Assembly: GCA_937124525.1 (NCBI GenBank)
Contig: CAKZLA010000339.1
Span: 1 to 17,713 of the forward strand
Direction of reading: 5' to 3'
DNA: 17,713 bases
DNA from: an uncultured Desulfobacterium sp.
GTDB taxonomy: Bacteria; Desulfobacterota; Desulfobacteria; Desulfobacterales; Desulfobacteraceae
Shown here: piece by piece, positions 7,344 through 14,571 of the stretch
Numbering within the stretch: position 1 is the first letter of the stretch
How the letters are laid out: each line of letters opens with the position of its first letter
The notes under the pieces: model-generated
Seen by the model: only the letters and a program-made list of their open reading frames with translations
What the model was told of the DNA's origin: nothing
Database searches by the model: none
Made by a program: the position numbers and the translations under genes

Positions 7344-8111
7344 CTATCGTCCGACAAACTTCGGGGCTCTCTTTTCAATAAAAGCATTGACGCCTTCTGC
7401 CTTGTCTTCAAGGCTCAATGAAAGACTGTATAGCTCATATTCATATTTCAGGCCGGTTTCCAGGCTTGTCTGCATGCCATGGTTGATAGCCTGTTTGGCC
7501 AGTTTGAGAGCAGCTGAGCTCTTAATGGCAATTTTCTTGGCAATCTCTTTGGCCGTCACCAAAAGCTGATCTTCAGGTACCACCCGATTAATAAGACCCA
7601 GTTGAAAGGCCTGTTCAGCGGTGATGATATCTCCGGTGAAGATCAGTTCCTTGGCCCTGCACACACCGACCAACCGCGGCAAGCGCTGGGTGGCTCCTCC
7701 TCCCGGTATAATGCCAATATTGATCTCGGGCTGTCCGAATTTAGCTCTCTGTGAAGCAATGATGATATCACAGCCCATGGCGATCTCATTACCACCACCC
7801 AGACAAAAGCCGTTGACCGCAGCAATGACCGGTTTAGTTAACTTTTCGACTCGCTCGCCCAGGCGATATAAAGTGTGGGCGTGGTATGGCGTGGTTTTGT
7901 TGAATTCTTTGATATCAACACCGGACGCAAATGCCTTGCCATTTCCTGTGAGAATCATAACACTTATTTCGTCATCGGCCTCGATTTCTTCAATGGCTGC
8001 AGCGAATTCGGCCCGGACCTGGTTGTTTACTGCATTTCTCGCATCAGGACGATTAAATGTGAGAGTGGCGATATTATCTTCTTTTTCGAGAAGCATGCTT
8101 TCGTAAGCCAT
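7344..8111 (-). CDS. Enoyl-CoA hydratase (crotonase family)
   Basis: 255 residues, usual length. The oxyanion-hole regions KAFASGVD (59-66) and CLGGGNE (103-109) are present. Glu109 and Glu129 (GQPEINIG) have exactly the 20-residue spacing of the two catalytic glutamates of rat mitochondrial enoyl-CoA hydratase, so true hydratase activity on a trans-2-enoyl-CoA is likely, rather than a hydrolase or isomerase variant. The C-terminus ends AFIEKRAPKFVGR, typical of the family. AAGGGG lies seven bases before the ATG, and only 15 bases separate it from the stop of the synthetase alpha subunit, so they are co-transcribed. It provides the hydration step before dehydrogenation and thiolysis. Confidence 0.9.
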   Translation of the reverse strand: MAYESMLLEKEDNIATLTFNRPDARNAVNNQVRAEFAAAIEEIEADDEISVMILTGNGKAFASGVDIKEFNKTTPYHAHTLYRLGERVEKLTKPVIAAVNGFCLGGGNEIAMGCDIIIASQRAKFGQPEINIGIIPGGGATQRLPRLVGVCRAKELIFTGDIITAEQAFQLGLINRVVPEDQLLVTAKEIAKKIAIKSSAALKLAKQAINHGMQTSLETGLKYEYELYSLSLSLEDKAEGVNAFIEKRAPKFVGR

Positions 8112-8126
8112 AAGATTTCCCCTTTA

Positions 8127-9515
8127 CTATACAGATTTTTTGTTTCTGAACATGCCGTACTGACATAGTTTACTTAAAGCTTTTACTCCGGAAATCAGAG
8201 AAGGAAATACAGGCAAGTCTCTTCCCAATTCATCCATAATAACATTTTTATACTTGTTGTATCCAACAACCAAACAGATGACCACAGGTTTTCCCATTTC
8301 ACGCACGATTTTCTGAATGATTTTATTCTGAACCGCTTCTTCGGTATACTCAAAACCGGCCAGCATCAATATCACGGCGTCTATGTTTGGATCTTTGATT
8401 GCGGCAGGGAAAGTGATTTCGAGGGTTTTGGTAAAGCCGATTTTGGTTACAGAAAAATACAGGTCGACAGGATTGCCCACCGGCGTGTCAAACTTGTCTT
8501 CTACTTCTGCAACCGTTTCATCAGTCAACTTGGGAAGTTCCAGGCCATATTGGGAACACAAATCAGACACATTCACACCGACACTTCCAGCCACAGTCAC
8601 CACTGCGACGCGGTTACCTTTGGGAAGCGGCTGAGTGGAAAAAACCTTTGCGAAATCTTTCAATTCCATAAAATCATCGGCCGTGATCATGCCGGTTTGT
8701 TTAACCGCAGCTTCCACAATTTTGGAATTGCTGGCAATACTGCCGGTATGACTCATGGCAGCTTGCGCGCCAGCTTCCGTGCGACCCCCGCTAAGAAAAA
8801 CAATCGGTTTTTTGAGAGATACTTCCTTAGCGATCCGGGTTAGATTTTTTCCATCGGAAACGGTTTCCAAATACATGGAAATCACATCTACGTCGTCTTC
8901 ATTACCAAAGTATTCCAATAAATCATTTTCATTGACATCGCATTTGTTTCCAATGGAACACACCTTGTTGATACTTAAGCTTTCGTTTCCGACGAGATCT
9001 GCAGCCATCCCGGCAGCCAGGATACCGGATTGCCCGAGAAGCACCACGTTCCCCTTCGGAACCTTTTTAATTATCGGATAAATGGATGTCACTACATTGC
9101 GAGATACTATACCGGAGCAATTGGGCCCAATGACCCTAATATTGTTTTTTTTAGCTATATCAACAATTTGATCCTGAATAACCTTGCCCTCACCACCCAA
9201 TTCACCGAATCCGGCAGATTCAATAATGACTGCTTTAACGCCTTTTTGGCCGCATTGTTCTATTGCTGCAAGGGTAATTTTCGGTGTCGGAAGCGCAGTG
9301 ACAACGAGGTCAACCTCACCGGGTATTTCTGTTACGCTCCTAAATACCTTATATCCCAATATCTCATCCGATTTAGGGTTTACCGGATAAACTTCACCGG
9401 AGAAGTCGCTATCAGCAATATTTTTTACTATTACATATCCCAGTTTTCCGGGCGTTCCGCTGGCCCCAATAACTGCCACAGATCTCGGTTTAAAAAATCG
9501 ATCCATCAATTCCAT
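8127..9515 (-). CDS. ADP-forming acyl-CoA synthetase, alpha subunit
   Basis: 462 residues from the ATG at 9515, which begins MELMDRFFKPRSVAVIGASG. A TTG at 9551 could add 12 residues but these do not look family-like. Order of domains: CoA-binding Rossmann domain (residues 8-~130), then two succinyl-CoA-synthetase-like ligase domains. His256 in AAMSHTGSIAS is the phospho-histidine site of this NDP-forming superfamily. The reaction is acyl-CoA + ADP + Pi = carboxylate + ATP + CoA, usable in either direction. This is energetically attractive to anaerobes because it costs one, not two, phosphate bonds. The ATP-grasp half is encoded by the preceding gene; many bacterial homologues carry both in one ~700-residue chain, so this is the split form. 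A loose AAGGA lies 13 bases upstream. Confidence 0.88.
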   Translation of the reverse strand: MELMDRFFKPRSVAVIGASGTPGKLGYVIVKNIADSDFSGEVYPVNPKSDEILGYKVFRSVTEIPGEVDLVVTALPTPKITLAAIEQCGQKGVKAVIIESAGFGELGGEGKVIQDQIVDIAKKNNIRVIGPNCSGIVSRNVVTSIYPIIKKVPKGNVVLLGQSGILAAGMAADLVGNESLSINKVCSIGNKCDVNENDLLEYFGNEDDVDVISMYLETVSDGKNLTRIAKEVSLKKPIVFLSGGRTEAGAQAAMSHTGSIASNSKIVEAAVKQTGMITADDFMELKDFAKVFSTQPLPKGNRVAVVTVAGSVGVNVSDLCSQYGLELPKLTDETVAEVEDKFDTPVGNPVDLYFSVTKIGFTKTLEITFPAAIKDPNIDAVILMLAGFEYTEEAVQNKIIQKIVREMGKPVVICLVVGYNKYKNVIMDELGRDLPVFPSLISGVKALSKLCQYGMFRNKKSV

Positions 9516-9555
9516 GATTATTCGCCGTTCCTTTTTATCGTGTTTTATCAATTGT

Positions 9556-9570
9556 CAATCATAATGATTG
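9556..9570. promoter_or_regulatory. Perfect 15-bp dyad between the synthetase subunit genes
   Basis: CAATCATAATGATTG has 7-bp arms around a single central base. It lies in the ~100-base gap between the beta-subunit stop and the alpha-subunit ATG, the longest gap inside the operon. It could be an operator for an internal promoter, or it could be chance in AT-rich DNA. Confidence 0.25.
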
Positions 9571-9615
9571 TCGCCCTATTATAGTGCCCTTAAGCTACCC
9601 GCAGTTCATGCGAAG

Positions 9616-10314
9616 TCATAGGGCTGAAAGAATAATACGTGCATCTACAACCACTGCACCATCCTTGTAAGCAAAAACCGGATTCATGTCAATTTCTTGA
9701 ATTTCCGGTGTTTCATTCACAAACTCAGAAAGCTTCAGGAGCATCTGCTGCAGGCAGGCAATATCAGCCGCTTCCTGGCCTCGATAGCCTTCAAGTAATT
9801 TCTTTCCCTTAATTTCGTTAATCATATCCTCGGCGTCAGATTCTTCAATGGGTACGACACGAAAGGCGACATCCTTTAAAACCTCGACAAAAACACCACC
9901 CAGACCGAACATGATCGTCGGGCCAAAGCTCGCATCTTTGATCATGCCTATGATGACTTCGATACCGGGTTTCCCCATGGGTTGTACCGAAACACCTTCA
10001 ATATTAGCTGTAGGAACCGCGTCTTTGCAGGACCGAAGGATTTCATCGAAAGCATTCTGGACCTCGGCTTTGTTCTTCAGGTTGACTCTAACACCACCAG
10101 CATCGCTTTTATGGCTAATATCGACCGAAGAAACTTTCAATACTACGGGATAATCGAATTGCTCACTCAACTCTACAGCCGCCTCTTTAGTAACTGCTAA
10201 CTGTGTATCTGTACAATTAATACCTATTTGCATCAAAATCTGCTTAGCTTCAATCTCAGTAAGGATTGTACGCTTCTCTTGCCTGGCTTGATCCAGTATT
10301 TCTTTTGGGTTCAT
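9616..10314 (-). CDS. ADP-forming acyl-CoA synthetase, beta subunit (ATP-grasp)
   Basis: 232 residues, the typical length of separate beta subunits. The N-terminal helix region is followed by the ATP-grasp core: PVVLKVSSVDISHKSDAGGV (residues 56-75, nucleotide contact), GMIKDASFGPTIMFGLGG in the centre, and QEIDMNPV near the C-terminus, which supplies metal ligands. It pairs with the alpha subunit just downstream to form the complete enzyme. AGAGGA stands four bases before the ATG. It is the first gene of the operon, 31-bp repeats lying directly upstream of its presumed promoter, so its expression is probably regulated together with the four genes below it. Confidence 0.88.
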   Translation of the reverse strand: MNPKEILDQARQEKRTILTEIEAKQILMQIGINCTDTQLAVTKEAAVELSEQFDYPVVLKVSSVDISHKSDAGGVRVNLKNKAEVQNAFDEILRSCKDAVPTANIEGVSVQPMGKPGIEVIIGMIKDASFGPTIMFGLGGVFVEVLKDVAFRVVPIEESDAEDMINEIKGKKLLEGYRGQEAADIACLQQMLLKLSEFVNETPEIQEIDMNPVFAYKDGAVVVDARIILSAL

Positions 10315-10340
10315 TACTTCCTCTTTTTTACTATATTTAC

Positions 10341-10372
10341 ATTATAAAAATTCGGTAAATTCTAATTGACAA
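10341..10372 (-). promoter_or_regulatory. Putative promoter of the acyl-CoA operon
   Basis: On the minus strand a perfect TATAAT (complement of 10341-10346) lies about 27 bases before the beta-subunit ATG. The nearest -35-like hexamer, TTGTCA (complement of 10367-10372), is 20 bases upstream, longer than the ideal 17, which would fit an activator-dependent promoter. The first 31-bp repeat overlaps this -35 region. Confidence 0.45.
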
Positions 10373-10464
10373 TCTGCCAAATATTAGCAATTAAGATTAG
10401 CAGTCAGCCAAATGATAACAATTGCGATTAACAATCTGCCAAATATTAGCACATGATATTTGGC
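10365..10464. promoter_or_regulatory. 31-bp-period operator array (three direct repeats plus one inverted half)
   Basis: Units start at 10365, 10396 and 10427, exactly 31 bases apart. Units 1 and 3 differ at one of their first 25 positions; unit 2 keeps the core. The core reads CWGCCAAATRWTARCA and contains an imperfect 15-bp dyad (TGCCAA, 3 bases, TTAGCA). An inverted half site, ATATTTGGC at 10456-10464, mirrors GCCAAATAT at 10438-10446. About three helical turns per period puts all sites on one DNA face, as for cooperative binding by Lrp/AsnC-type octamers. The array lies upstream of the operon promoter, so activation or wrapping is plausible. The tandem Lrp-type regulator at 13395 is the obvious candidate, but this is inference. 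Confidence 0.65.
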
Positions 10465-10954
10465 CTTCTTAACAAATACAAGAACAAATGTCCAGCTATT
10501 TTAAGAAGTTTTTTTTCTTGGGTGGGCATTTAAAAACACCGGATGAATTGAGGATAAATAACACAGATCTCAGAATCATATCGAAATCAAGAAGCATTTT
10601 GGTTTTGAAGGGCAGCCTTTTCATGGTAGAAATCATTCTTACTTTTTTCCCGCAAGGATTTTTGCAGTTAAAGCATGAGGCTTACTTTTATAACTTACCG
10701 CTTTGCCTGAGCCTTTTTAGATTCTTATCTCTGATTTTCGTGCTATTTTGGCAAGAGAATTAGAAAATATTTTTGGTTCTGGATCGTCCAGGTTAGGTAG
10801 TTTTGGGTGTTTTCTCAAAGTGGCAAGATCAACTTTTCTGGAGAGTGTTTTTAGCAACTCCACCAGTTCAAAATCGTCATATTCTGAACCAGGCCCGGGT
10901 CACCATGATGATATGTTAAAATTTAAAATTCTTACCGTCTTTGGCATTCTACAA
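10465..10954. other. Decayed intergenic segment between the operon promoter and ghrA
   Basis: About 490 bases. Apart from the coding-like remnant at 10717-10890 (minus), I see no gene. A plus-strand frame at 10488-10763 is open but made mostly of Phe/Leu with no ribosome-binding site, and it overlaps the remnant on the other strand, so I regard it as spurious. No hairpin terminator was found after ghrA. Confidence 0.5.
10717..10890 (-). pseudogene. Coding-like C-terminal remnant, possibly of a transposase
   Basis: Fifty-seven codons before a TAA at 10719-10717 read GSEYDDFELVELLKTLSRKV, DLATLRKHPKLPNLDD, then PEPKIFSNSLAKIARKSEIRI. The amphipathic, Lys/Leu-rich composition looks like real protein. 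The frame is closed by a TGA just upstream (near 10900) and has no start codon or ribosome-binding site. The basic, compact C-terminus adjacent to a broken gene suggests an insertion-sequence transposase tail, but I do not recognise the family with certainty. Confidence 0.35.
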
Positions 10955-11894
10955 TTAGTATCCTTGTTCAATATCAACAAAATCAGAACCCGGTTCTCTA
11001 TTTATAAATTTTTTAACATTATTCGCAATCGTTTCCCCGCCAATAGCTGGATCTATAATCCCAGCTGAATGACAAGTCACTAAAATTTTTTCATGAGACC
11101 AAAAAGGATGACTAATTGGCAGTGGTTCCTTGTTAAAGACGTCAAGCGTTGCACCATTGAGATGTCCAGCATTTAATAAATCAATTAAATCCTTTTCGAT
11201 TAGGCAGTTACCTCGTCCAACATTAATCAAAGAACTCCCCTTAGGTAATTTTGATAGTGTTTCTTTAGATAAAATATTTTTAGTTTTCTCTGTCTGAGGT
11301 AGCGTACATATAAGGATATTAACCTTCGAAAGAAAATCATGTAATTGTTCATTCCCGAAATAACTATGGACCTTTTCTAAATTCTTTTCTCTTCTTGACC
11401 AACCCACAACTTTATATCCCATACACTGAAGTTTTTGGGCTGCATAAGCTCCCAAATTACCAATTCCCATCATTCCTATGGTAATTTCATTTGCTATGGG
11501 AGATATAAACTGACACCACTTCTTTTTAGCGTGTGCAAGTTCCACTTCTGGCAATCTTTTATGGAATCGTAAGACATGTAATAAAATATATTCGGCCATT
11601 CTCATTCTTAAAGCATCACTGGCACATCTTATTATTGGAATTTGTGTTGGATAATTAGGATCCTTAAGAATATGAGACACCCCTGCACCAACAGAAGCTA
11701 CACATTTTAAATTTGGAAAACGGTCAAACATTCCAATAGGCGGATTCCAAACAATCGCATATTTAATATATAGCGGATCATAGTCAGTCATCCTCATCAA
11801 AAAGAACTACTTTTAAATTGGGCAGCTTTGACTGAATGATTTCTTTCCACCATTGTCTTCGTTCTGGATTAACTCTAATAACTAAATATTCCAT
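10955..11894 (-). pseudogene. ghrA: Frameshifted GhrA-type 2-hydroxyacid dehydrogenase
   Basis: The ATG at 11894 opens MEYLVIRVNPERRQWWKEII and runs 36 codons to a TGA. The rest of the protein (YDPLYIKYAIVWNPP... to VDIEQGY) continues in another frame to the stop at 10955. Joined, it gives ~311 residues, matching E. coli GhrA (312), with shared landmarks: VWNPP, GAGVSHIL, the NAD motif GIGNLG, NVGRGNCLIEKDL with the catalytic Arg, NKEPLP with Glu, a catalytic His in CHSAG, and the xDxxxGY end. The family reduces glyoxylate/hydroxypyruvate with NAD(P)H. The break is a perfect 4-bp tandem duplication, GTCAGTCA at 11782-11789 (plus strand); removing one copy restores DEDDYDPL. Internal ATGs at 11796 and 11790 could restart translation but would lose the N-terminal strand. 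It is probably inactive. Confidence 0.8.
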
Positions 11895-12114
11895 TTTAAA
11901 TTTCCATCTTGTAGCTCAGCAACTGGTTCAAATTTTGGGATACATTATAACTCAGGGGACGATAAAAGCTTAAAAATTTACGGAGCCAACGGTAAAAAAA
12001 GATCTTTTCCGAGGTAACCCTACAAAGGTGGGGGCATTTGGGCAGGCTTATACAGGAACCATTGTTTATCCGATGAATCCGGCATTGTTTGCAGATTCAT
12101 CGGTAAAAATGTTA
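11895..12114. other. Intergenic region between ghrA and the cyclase gene with a hairpin
   Basis: CCGATGAATC at 12070-12079 and its perfect complement at 12094-12103 form a 10-bp stem with a 14-base loop, just past the cyclase stop (12115). It could terminate the minus-strand cyclase transcript, although only a weak AT-rich stretch without a T run follows. No gene is visible. Confidence 0.4.
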
Positions 12115-13002
12115 TTAAAAAGAGCCTTCTTCCCAGGCAACCAGCCTTACGAAACCACCGTCCGCCATTTCACAGCGGAAGGGAAACGCGGCAATAATCA
12201 TTCGTTTGCCTGTAATCTGATCAATATTACCGCCCGCATTTTCAACGGTAATTACCCCTGCCTGCATGTACATCCGATGGCAGGGTTCATAATCGGGAAA
12301 TTCAACATCCGGATCCTTACCGGTTGCCTTGCGATACGCCTTATCAAGCCACGGCATCTGCTCTTTGAGCGGGGCATGCCATAGAGCAGAATCGGTCGCG
12401 CCCCATGTCCCTGAAATCCCTTTTATTTTTTTCTCATGGATCAGATATTCCGCGATTTCAGGTCCCATACCGGGATAATAGTTATAATACTTGTCGTTGT
12501 TGACTCTCCAGTAATGATGGAAACCAGTGTTGATGACCACCCAGTCATTTTCCCGGATATCGAGACCGTCCTTTGCACACGCATTATCAACATCTTCGGG
12601 CATGATGATTTTCCATAATTCCGGTTCAAAACCGGTTTTCCAGGCAGCCTCAAACTCGTCTTTTAAGTGGCGCATATCAAGAATGACGCCGGTACCTATA
12701 CAGTACTCCAGGGGGAGTTCGTTCAGTGAATATCCGTTTCGTTCACGATCAACCTCTTCTTCATGCAGTACATGGTTGGGGGCATCCATATGTGTTCCGG
12801 CATGGAGCGTCCCGGTATAGGTCATGGTCCGTTTATGAAAACGGCCCAGATACTGTCCGCGGGGAAATGCAAGATCTTGACGCGGCCCTGGAAAAGGCCA
12901 TAAAGGGGTATCGACCCCCCAGGGTTGTGAAAGATCGTAGATTCGGGTCATTTTTTTTTTATCAAGGTACATTCTGCTTTTATTGAGCGGCATATAAGCC
13001 AT
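12115..13002 (-). CDS. Cyclase/kynurenine-formamidase-family metal-dependent hydrolase
   Basis: 295 residues. The signature HAGTHMDAPNH spans 67-77; His67, His71, Asp73 and His77 match the metal-binding set of the cyclase family (PF04199), which includes kynurenine formamidase KynB and isatin hydrolase. A later His-rich segment, TGFHHYW near 160, and the C-terminal GGNIDQITGKRMIIAAFPFR are also family-like. These enzymes hydrolyse amides or open small rings (lactams, lactones, cyclic diketone-like substrates), so a ring-opening step is plausible here; the substrate is unknown. AGGAAG lies eight bases before the ATG. It is divergent from the tandem Lrp-type regulator, across a ~390-base shared control region. 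Confidence 0.83.
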   Translation of the reverse strand: MAYMPLNKSRMYLDKKKMTRIYDLSQPWGVDTPLWPFPGPRQDLAFPRGQYLGRFHKRTMTYTGTLHAGTHMDAPNHVLHEEEVDRERNGYSLNELPLEYCIGTGVILDMRHLKDEFEAAWKTGFEPELWKIIMPEDVDNACAKDGLDIRENDWVVINTGFHHYWRVNNDKYYNYYPGMGPEIAEYLIHEKKIKGISGTWGATDSALWHAPLKEQMPWLDKAYRKATGKDPDVEFPDYEPCHRMYMQAGVITVENAGGNIDQITGKRMIIAAFPFRCEMADGGFVRLVAWEEGSF

Positions 13003-13394
13003 GATTATTTCTTCCTTTTGCTTTTGTTGTTTGAACCCTGCCTGATATCAAGAATGAACGCTTTCAAGATGTGCCATAAAGATTTCAGCATCAAGGTCAA
13101 TTTGAGAATTCTGGTCCGGCAGACGTTGATTCCTATTTTCCTACCGTTAATAATTTTACATATAAAAGAAGGAAATATATGTCAAGAGTAAAAACATAAT
13201 TTGGGCAAAAAAGGCATCTACTCGCAAATAAATAGAAAAATTTATTGACATATTACCGATAATTTGCAATACTGCTTTCATATTTAAGAGCTCTCAGGGG
13301 TATATTAATGGCAGCAACGCGGCAGATAACACCGAAAAATTTAAATTGTAATAATCTTTGAATCAAATGACTCTAAGGGACCATAGTAGTAAGA
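13003..13394. promoter_or_regulatory. Divergent control region between cyclase and Lrp-type genes
   Basis: Two promoter-like elements point outward. On the minus strand TTGACA (complement of 13180-13185) with TATGTA 17 bases on (complement of 13157-13162) would give a ~150-base leader to the cyclase. On the plus strand TTGACA at 13245-13250 and AATACT at 13268-13273, also 17 apart, would serve the regulator. The ~60 bases between the two -35 boxes are AT-rich and contain TTTGCCCAAATTATG on the minus strand (near 13196-13210), which faintly resembles the GCCAAAT core of the 31-bp repeats. Autoregulation plus control of the cyclase is the simplest reading. Confidence 0.5.
13308..13361 (+). CDS. 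Possible 17-residue leader peptide upstream of the Lrp-type gene
   Basis: ATG at 13308 is preceded by AGGGG at seven bases, better than the site of the regulator itself. It encodes MAATRQITPKNLNCNNL and stops 33 bases before the first regulator ATG, downstream of the plus-strand promoter. It could be a translated leader that couples or attenuates expression, or a chance ORF. No conservation information is available. Confidence 0.25.
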   Translation: MAATRQITPKNLNCNNL

Positions 13395-13432
13395 ATGAAT
13401 AATACCGAAGTAGTAAGAATGAATAATACCGA
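13385..13432 (+). repeat. Perfect 24-bp tandem duplication over the regulator start codon
   Basis: Bases 13385-13408 are repeated exactly at 13409-13432. Each copy contains AAGAATGAATAATACC, so the duplication (a multiple of three) doubles the start codon in frame, at 13395 and 13419, and adds MNNTEVVR to the protein if the first is used. Neither copy has a strong Shine-Dalgarno; AAGGGA lies 14 bases before the first ATG. Confidence 0.9.
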
Positions 13433-14336
13433 CCTCAAATTGATGAAAGAACTCCAAAAAGATGGAGCCATCAGCTATTCAGAGCTTTCCACCAAACTTG
13501 GAGTCACTCCGAAAACAGTGGGTAAACGAGTTGAAAGGCTGATTCAATCGCGTGTCATATCGGTCAGGGCACAACCGAACCCGTTTAAACTTGGATTGTC
13601 CGCCTGTGCAATTGTGGCGATTAAAGCTAATGCCAACGTTGTCGAAGAGATATCCATGCATCTGGCTGGCTTTTTTCACGTTAACCTTGTCCAGGTCTTT
13701 TTTGGAAGATTTGATATCCTGGCAATTGTCTTCTTTCCTGACTTTGAGATGCTGCATCAATTTATCGATGATGAATTGTATTCCATTGAAGGTGTGACAC
13801 AGCTTGAACTTTTCTTTGTGAATGAGATTCACAAACGGTATGAACGATTTTTCCAAAAAGAACCGTTTCAAAAAGAAACTGTAAAATTATCCAATAACGA
13901 CTGGAAACTCATTTCGGAGCTGTCCAAAGACGGGCGCTTAAGCCCCTCTATTCTGGCCGAAAAACTCGGAATTCACGTTACCACGGTTTACCGCAGAATA
14001 TCTGCCTTAATAGAGAGTGATTTTATTAAAATAAGCGGCGTGCCTAACCCGCTGAAATTTGCTTACTCTGCCAGTGCCTATATTATGTTAGACGTAAATC
14101 CGGTTAATGTGAAGAATATCTGCACAGAGTTGCTCCCTTATAAGGAAGTCCATTTCATAATGACACTGGGCAAGCGGTCAGGAATGATTATTTGTGTTCA
14201 TTCGACAGATACGGCATCTTTACATCAGTTTCTTCAAAAAGTGATCATCCCCTTGGAAGGCATCGTCAATACAGAAACTTTAATCGGAGCTTCTGTGAAG
14301 AAGACATATTATGGATGGCTAATCGGAATCGGATAG
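13395..14336 (+). CDS. Tandem-fused double Lrp/AsnC-family transcriptional regulator
   Basis: 313 residues from 13395 (305 from 13419), twice the normal Lrp/AsnC length. First half: winged HTH at ~13-60 (DLKLMKELQKDGAISYSELS, then LGVTPKTVGKRVERLI) and an RAM-like alpha/beta ligand domain ~66-150. The second half repeats the pattern: HTH ~167-215 (DWKLISELSKDGRLSPSILA, then LGIHVTTVYRRISALI) and a second RAM domain ~223-305. Both HTHs end with an equivalent PNP(F/L)K linker. Lrp proteins normally dimerise through RAM domains and assemble to octamers; the fusion would link two such protomers. The halves lack the features of AhbA/AhbB sirohaem decarboxylases that I can recall, so a regulator is preferred. 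It is likely to sense a small metabolite of the adjacent pathway and to control itself, the cyclase and perhaps the acyl-CoA operon. Confidence 0.85.
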   Translation: MNNTEVVRMNNTDLKLMKELQKDGAISYSELSTKLGVTPKTVGKRVERLIQSRVISVRAQPNPFKLGLSACAIVAIKANANVVEEISMHLAGFFHVNLVQVFFGRFDILAIVFFPDFEMLHQFIDDELYSIEGVTQLELFFVNEIHKRYERFFQKEPFQKETVKLSNNDWKLISELSKDGRLSPSILAEKLGIHVTTVYRRISALIESDFIKISGVPNPLKFAYSASAYIMLDVNPVNVKNICTELLPYKEVHFIMTLGKRSGMIICVHSTDTASLHQFLQKVIIPLEGIVNTETLIGASVKKTYYGWLIGIG

Positions 14337-14571
14337 GCCATATGAAAACTTGAAAATAATTTGGACGTATATAAACATCGGCTACCCACTTAATCCGGGA
14401 TATTTTTAAGGCTTTTTATGTGGATAACTTGCTCGCATGCCCCTAAAGTTAAGGGCTTGTGAGAATCTTGATTTTCAAGGCTGTCCCGCCTTAAGTATAT
14501 AGCCAATCAAAGTAGATGTCTGTGCTAAAGATGGACCCCCAATATTAGAAATGAGAGGAGGCTTAAGGAAC

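Noticed and set aside
10365..10464. Possibility that the 31-bp repeats are a CRISPR remnant or plasmid iterons.
   Set aside because: The repeat and spacer are too short for CRISPR (25 + 6 bases), there are no cas or rep genes, and the position directly upstream of a promoter fits an operator.
10488..10763. Plus-strand ORF of 91 codons, hydrophobic, possibly a small membrane protein.
   Set aside because: The Phe/Leu content follows from T-rich DNA, there is no Shine-Dalgarno, and the opposite strand carries the more protein-like remnant.
12028..12384. Plus-strand ORF of 118 codons antisense to the cyclase gene end.
   Set aside because: It is a shadow of the cyclase gene, whose metal-binding motif and ribosome-binding site are clear on the other strand.
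14400..14560. Small inverted repeats upstream of the cupin gene, considered as a riboswitch.
   Set aside because: The stems are short and scattered and do not match any riboswitch consensus that I can recognise.
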